A stretch of DNA of 9,182 nucleotides from positions 1-9,182 of the forward strand of contig RKRS01000083.1 in the NCBI GenBank assembly GCA_007571275.1, given 5' to 3'. This DNA comes from Dehalococcoidia bacterium (lineage in GTDB: Bacteria > Chloroflexota > Dehalococcoidia > Bin125). Shown one piece after another: positions 6,376 to 9,182 of this stretch. Position 1 is the first letter of the stretch. Each line of letters opens with the position of its first letter. The notes beneath the pieces were generated by a model that worked only from the letters and a program-made list of their open reading frames with translations, ran no database searches and had not been told where the DNA came from. The position numbers were made by a program, and so were the translations under genes.

Positions 6376-7494
6376 TCAGTCAGCGACGGCCAAAACAGGT
6401 TCATCGCTTGTCGATACCACCCTATTGCGTTCATGGACGAGTGGCATGACCCAATCGCCGAATCGCTTCGCCTCGTCATCGTGCGGATAGCCCGAGAGAC
6501 AGAACTCGGTACAGCCAATCTCCACGAATTCCTGCAACGTGTCGGCGACCTGTTGCGGATTGCCGACTACCGCCAGGCCGGCGCCGCCGCGCACGGTGCT
6601 GAGGCCGCTCCAGAGATGCGGCGCGATACGGTAGCCGTTGTCGCGCGATTCATCGGCCAGCTGCCACATCCGACTGTCCGCCTGGGAGTCGCCGCGCCAA
6701 TGCTTGCGGGCTCGACGTTGTGCGTCGGATGTGCCCGCAATCAGCCGATGCGCCGCCGCCCAGGCCTCGTCCTCGGTCTCGCGCACACAGACCTGCAATC
6801 TCATGCCGAAGCTGATCTGCGAACGACCGAAGCCAGCCGCGCGGCGGTTGACATCGATCACTTTGGCCGCCGTTCGCTCCGGCGTGTCGCCCCAGAAGAA
6901 GTAGCAGTCCGCATGCTTCGCGCCAACGTCACGCGCGGCGTCCGACTCGCCGCCGATGTAGAAGCGCGGCCACGGACGCTGGAACGGCTTCGGATAGACG
7001 TGCGCGCCCTTGAGCTGGTAATACTTGCCATCCCAGTCGATCCGACCCTCGGCGGTCCAGAGCGCCTTCATGACCTCAACCGACTCATCCATCACCTCAT
7101 AGCGCTCATCATGGCTGTAGGTGATCCCATCGCCAGCCAACTCGCGCGGATTACCGCCAGCGATCAGATTGATGTAGACGCGCCCCTCCGAGAGCTGGTC
7201 GAAGGCGGCGATCATCCGCGCCATCTGGGTTGGCAGGATGTATCCAGGCCGCGCGGCGACCAACATCGTGAGCTTCGTGGTCCTGGCCGACATCATCGCG
7301 GTCGAGATCCAGGCCTCCCAACACGTAGGCGTGACCGGCACCAGCGCGTACTCGAAGCCGGCTGACTCCGCCGCCAGCGCGACCCGCTCGAACATCTCCA
7401 TCGAGGGCGGCCACTCCTCACGCGGCTCACCGAAACTGCTGAGATCGCCATGCGTAGGGATGTACCAGCCAAAGCGAATGGGGGAATCAGGCAT
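6376..7494 (-). CDS. LLM-class FMN-dependent monooxygenase, SsuD-like
   Basis: A 372-residue TIM-barrel luciferase-like enzyme, expected to use reduced FMN and oxygen. It tracks alkanesulfonate monooxygenase SsuD over its full length: FGWYIPTHGD (8-17), CWEAW (58-62), AARPGYILPTQMARMIAAFD (80-99), AGGNPRELAGDGITYSHDER (112-131), YIGGESDAARDVGAKHADCY (179-198), then ISFGMRLQVCVRETEDEAW (227-245), RDNGYRIAPHLWSGLSTVRG (284-303) and LSGYPHDDEA (333-342). Counterparts of E. coli SsuD Cys54, Arg226, Arg297 and Tyr331 are present (Cys58, Arg232, Arg302, Tyr336), but His228 is replaced by Gln234. The substrate may therefore not be a simple alkanesulfonate. No SsuE reductase or sulfonate transporter is in the window. 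ATG 7494 is taken over the in-frame TTG at 7506; the Shine-Dalgarno is weak (GGAC). It forms an operon with the cadI-like gene and diverges from the SDR gene. Confidence 0.9.
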   Translation of the reverse strand: MPDSPIRFGWYIPTHGDLSSFGEPREEWPPSMEMFERVALAAESAGFEYALVPVTPTCWEAWISTAMMSARTTKLTMLVAARPGYILPTQMARMIAAFDQLSEGRVYINLIAGGNPRELAGDGITYSHDERYEVMDESVEVMKALWTAEGRIDWDGKYYQLKGAHVYPKPFQRPWPRFYIGGESDAARDVGAKHADCYFFWGDTPERTAAKVIDVNRRAAGFGRSQISFGMRLQVCVRETEDEAWAAAHRLIAGTSDAQRRARKHWRGDSQADSRMWQLADESRDNGYRIAPHLWSGLSTVRGGAGLAVVGNPQQVADTLQEFVEIGCTEFCLSGYPHDDEAKRFGDWVMPLVHERNRVVSTSDEPVLAVAD

Positions 7495-7572
7495 ACAAAC
7501 GTCCAAACCAATATCAGTCAGCGAAGTCTACGTTAGAGGCTGCGCCGCGTGGCGTTCAGGAGCATGCGCTAG

Positions 7573-7595
7573 CGTCAGGGCAACGTGACCTGACG
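7573..7595. promoter_or_regulatory. 23-bp palindrome, candidate operator
   Basis: Arms CGTCAGG (7573-7579) and CCTGACG (7589-7595) are perfect inverted repeats with a 9-base spacer. Counting inner bases, 9 of 11 pairs match around the centre. An 8-bp palindrome, CGCTAGCG (7567-7574), abuts it. It lies in the 121-base gap between the divergent monooxygenase and SDR genes, just before the SDR Shine-Dalgarno. It has no T-tract and reads like a repressor dimer site. The regulator is not in the window. Confidence 0.5.
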
Positions 7596-7604
7596 ACATG
7601 CAAC

Positions 7605-7610
7605 AGGAGG
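7605..7610 (+). promoter_or_regulatory. Strong Shine-Dalgarno AGGAGG of the SDR gene
   Basis: A full AGGAGG followed by 5 bases and ATG at 7616. It decides the start against the in-frame ATG at 7598, which lies upstream of this site and would encode only six extra residues. Confidence 0.85.
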
Positions 7611-7615
7611 CGGTC

Positions 7616-8419
7616 ATGGCGGGCAAGCTCGACAACAACGTGGCGGTGATCACGGGCGGCAACAGCGGAATCGGCGCGGAAACCGGCCGCCTGTTCGCGG
7701 CTGAGGGCGCCAGGGTCATTCTGATGGCGCGTCGCGTCGCGGAAGGGGAAGCGATCGCCGCGGAGATCAACGAGTCCGGCGGCGAGGCGACATTCATCGC
7801 CTGCGACGTTGGTAACCACGACTCTGTCGTTACGGCAGTCGAGCAGGCGGCTCAGACGTACGGCCGGATCGACGTGCTGTTCAACAATGCGGGCGGCGGA
7901 GCCGGCGCCTACTTCCCCAATGAGCCCAACGAGATGTGGCTGCGGGTGATCAACGTCAACCTGACTGGCACGTTCTACGTCAGTCAGGCCGTCTGGCCGC
8001 ATCTGGTTGCGGCGGGCGGCGGGGCGGTGGTCAACATGTCATCGCTGGCGGCGCAGCGTGGGTTCTCGTCACGCATGCAGGACGAGTTCGGAACCACCTC
8101 CGCCTCGTACTACGCCGCCAAGGCCGGTGTCGACGCGCTCACCCGATACATGGCCGGCGTCGGCGGACGCGACAACATCCGCGTCAACTGCGTACGGCCC
8201 GGACAGATCATTACGCCAGGCGCGACCGGCGGCACGTTCAACGATCCGGACGGCGGACACCATGTCTTCGAGAAGATGTTCAACTTTGCCCAGATCGTGC
8301 AGGGACCTGGCTATCCCATCGACGTCGCCAACCTGGTGCTGTTCCTGTCCTGCGACGACTCTCGCTTCATCTCGGGCGAGATCATCAATATCGACGGCGG
8401 CGTCGCTGCGAAGATTTAG
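7616..8419 (+). CDS. Short-chain dehydrogenase/reductase, classical NADP-type
   Basis: A 267-residue Rossmann-fold oxidoreductase. The cofactor motif TGGNSGIG is at 13-20. Arg39-Arg40 follow the second strand (VILMARR), a position where NAD-specific members carry Asp, suggesting NADP(H). CDV (63-65), NNAGG (90-94), the MSS active-site serine region (141-143) and the YxxxK pair Tyr165/Lys169 (SYYAAKAG) are all present. VNCVRPGQIITPG (190-202) and the C-terminal FISGEIINIDGG (251-262) are typical of the classical SDR fold. The substrate cannot be read from the sequence; the residues around 206-232 form the variable substrate lid. It is divergent from the flavin monooxygenase, and its TAG overlaps the TAA of the facing NTF2-like gene (TTAG, 8416-8419). 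A carbonyl/alcohol step in the catabolism of the same compound is a reasonable inference. Confidence 0.95.
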   Translation: MAGKLDNNVAVITGGNSGIGAETGRLFAAEGARVILMARRVAEGEAIAAEINESGGEATFIACDVGNHDSVVTAVEQAAQTYGRIDVLFNNAGGGAGAYFPNEPNEMWLRVINVNLTGTFYVSQAVWPHLVAAGGGAVVNMSSLAAQRGFSSRMQDEFGTTSASYYAAKAGVDALTRYMAGVGGRDNIRVNCVRPGQIITPGATGGTFNDPDGGHHVFEKMFNFAQIVQGPGYPIDVANLVLFLSCDDSRFISGEIINIDGGVAAKI

Positions 8420-8895
8420 GAGGCAGCGCCTGCCTGACTGCTCTCGCTGTTCCCACTCGTGACGTCACGGTTGACTTCCGAGTCAATCCAGTCCGTAATG
8501 ATCTTGCGGTGCGCGATCTTCCAGGCGCCATCGACCCGCCGCAGGCGATCTTCATAGCGCCCCTGGAAAATGATCTTCGCCGGATCGCCGAATGGATTGT
8601 GGCGTCCGGATGCTTGGACCACGGTGACGTACGACGACATCGTCGCTTCGTCACCGTCGCCATCGATCACGAATGTTGACGGCTGATGTCGTCCCTGCGG
8701 TCCTTCGGGGTCGCGATTTCCCGGCAGCGACAGGAGGGCGTCACCGGTGATCCACAGCTCCTGCAGCTCCATTTCCATGACGCCGTCGTCGGTCCAGACA
8801 GCGCGCCAGCCATCCGCGTCTCCCAGATCCAGCGACTGACTATATCGCCCGGCGAGCAGCATGATCTCCGAACGATCATCGGCATTGAGCGGCAT
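8416..8895 (-). CDS. NTF2/SnoaL-like domain protein
   Basis: A 159-residue protein of the SnoaL-like/NTF2 alpha+beta cone fold, a group that includes polyketide cyclases, ring-hydroxylating dioxygenase small subunits and many unassigned proteins. IMLLAGRYSQSLDLGDADGW (11-30) followed by AVWTDDGVMEM (32-42) is the typical N-terminal helix and first strand. GRHQPSTFVIDGDGDEATMS (68-87) and GRYEDRLRRVDGAWKIAHRK (112-131) are the core sheet. The C-terminal 20 residues are polar and probably disordered. Asp36/Asp37 and His70 could line the pocket, but no activity can be assigned. AGGAG 6 bases upstream fixes ATG 8895 within a frame open to 9021. It lies 67 bases after the enoyl-CoA hydratase gene on the same strand, with its own possible promoter, and is convergent with the SDR gene. 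Confidence 0.88.
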   Translation of the reverse strand: MPLNADDRSEIMLLAGRYSQSLDLGDADGWRAVWTDDGVMEMELQELWITGDALLSLPGNRDPEGPQGRHQPSTFVIDGDGDEATMSSYVTVVQASGRHNPFGDPAKIIFQGRYEDRLRRVDGAWKIAHRKIITDWIDSEVNRDVTSGNSESSQAGAAS

Positions 8896-8900
8896 AGCGT

Positions 8901-8906
8901 ACTCCT
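8901..8906 (-). promoter_or_regulatory. Shine-Dalgarno AGGAGT of the NTF2-like gene
   Basis: AGGAGT lies 5 bases before ATG 8895. It selects this start over the longer frame to 9021, whose extra 42 residues do not resemble the SnoaL-like fold. Confidence 0.7.
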
Positions 8907-8911
8907 GTTCA

Positions 8912-8935
8912 ACTCTCTGAGAGTCAGCAATTATG
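8912..8935 (-). promoter_or_regulatory. Candidate promoter and palindromic operator before the NTF2-like gene
   Basis: On the minus strand a CATAAT hexamer (8935-8930, five of six with TATAAT) is followed by a perfect 13-bp palindrome, ACTCTC-T-GAGAGT (8912-8924), which would cover the expected transcription start. A second imperfect dyad, GTTGA-TC-TCAAC, sits at 8941-8952 on the upstream side. No good -35 is seen at 17 bases. The layout suggests a regulated promoter separate from the upstream hydratase gene. Confidence 0.4.
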
Positions 8936-8962
8936 GATGCGTTGAGATCAACCCTACAGATT

Positions 8963-9182
8963 TCAGCCCCGATACTGTGGGTCGCGGCGTTCCGCGAACG
9001 CTCGCGTGCCTTCGCGCGCATCGTCCGAGCTGAAGGCCAGCCGTTGATACTCCTGATAGAGGCGCAAACCGTCAGCCAGTGACATATCGCGGCCTCGGCG
9101 CGCCAGCTCCTTGGTCAGACGGATCGCCTGCGGACTGTTCACGGCGATCTGCTCGGCGATGCGCGTGGCCGTCGGAATCAAC
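8963..9182 (-). CDS. Enoyl-CoA hydratase/isomerase family protein, C-terminal 73 codons only
   Basis: Only the C-terminal end is inside the window; the frame is open through base 9182. The visible residues, including AEQIAVNSPQAIRLTKELAR, ADGLRLYQEYQRLAFSSDDA and REGTRAFAERRDPQYRG, match the C-terminal helical end of the crotonase superfamily: the SP-A---TK helix, the segment before the trimer interface and the final EGTRAFAERR-P-(Y/F)-G tail. The catalytic glutamates and oxyanion-hole region lie upstream of the window, so hydratase, isomerase and other crotonase activities cannot be told apart. An apparent TTG at the very edge is an internal leucine codon. It lies upstream of the NTF2-like gene on the same strand and ends 67 bases before its start. 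Confidence 0.88.
   Translation of the reverse strand, partial: LIPTATRIAEQIAVNSPQAIRLTKELARRGRDMSLADGLRLYQEYQRLAFSSDDAREGTRAFAERRDPQYRG

Noticed and set aside
6357..6518. N-terminal extension of the cadI-like protein
   Set aside because: It would run into the 3' end of the monooxygenase gene. CadI homologs begin exactly at MSRVQ, and AGGAG is positioned for that start.
6355..7365. 336-codon plus-strand open frame opposite the flavin monooxygenase
   Set aside because: Its length is striking, but the opposite strand carries a full SsuD-like protein and its own RBS-supported partner. The antisense product shows no family motif and no ribosome site.
1..9182. Mobile element, CRISPR, tRNA or toxin-antitoxin signals
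   Set aside because: All gaps between genes are under about 125 bases. No terminal repeats, repeated spacers, cloverleaf or transposase/integrase motifs were seen on either strand.

Overview
This window is GC-rich, densely packed bacterial chromosome with ten protein-coding genes, two of them cut by the window edges. No rRNA, tRNA, CRISPR array, insertion sequence or phage gene is visible, and no stretch over about 105 bases lacks a gene. GTG starts, many 4-base gene overlaps, a type-5 uracil-DNA glycosylase, a CadI-like vicinal-cysteine protein and an SsuD-like flavin monooxygenase next to SDR/NTF2/crotonase genes suggest a Chloroflexota member (Thermomicrobia-like or a related lineage). Actinomycetota is the main alternative. 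This placement is inference from gene content and protein style, not from a marker gene.

Left part (1-3183, minus strand): a siroheme/tetrapyrrole operon. In transcription order it holds a five-bladed beta-propeller protein related to glycoside hydrolase family 43, a short precorrin-2 dehydrogenase/ferrochelatase (siroheme synthase N-domain, GTG start), hydroxymethylbilane synthase (hemC, GTG start) and uroporphyrinogen-III C-methyltransferase (cobA/SUMT, GTG start, C-terminus beyond the left edge). The last three are joined by 4-base GTGA overlaps. HemD is the missing step and could lie just past the left edge.

Middle (3253-5907): divergently from that operon run lepB (signal peptidase I) and pyrE (orotate phosphoribosyltransferase), overlapping by ATGA. 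Facing them is a Yip1-like integral membrane protein on the minus strand. Diverging from that gene is a type-5 uracil-DNA glycosylase with an iron-sulfur cysteine set.

Right part (5904-9182): an accessory, catabolic-looking cluster. An SsuD-like flavin monooxygenase and a CadI/ArsI-like protein form a two-gene minus-strand operon. Divergent from it is an NADP-type short-chain dehydrogenase/reductase, with a 23-bp near-perfect palindrome between the two. Convergent with the SDR is an NTF2/SnoaL-like protein, and upstream of that is the C-terminal end of an enoyl-CoA hydratase/isomerase. Two convergent pairs share overlapping stop codons (CTAG and TTAG).

I see no clear undescribed large system. 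The points most worth a second look are the SsuD-like/CadI-like pair, whose SsuD member has a Gln where the E. coli enzyme has active-site His228; the palindromic candidate operators; and the propeller gene heading the siroheme operon.
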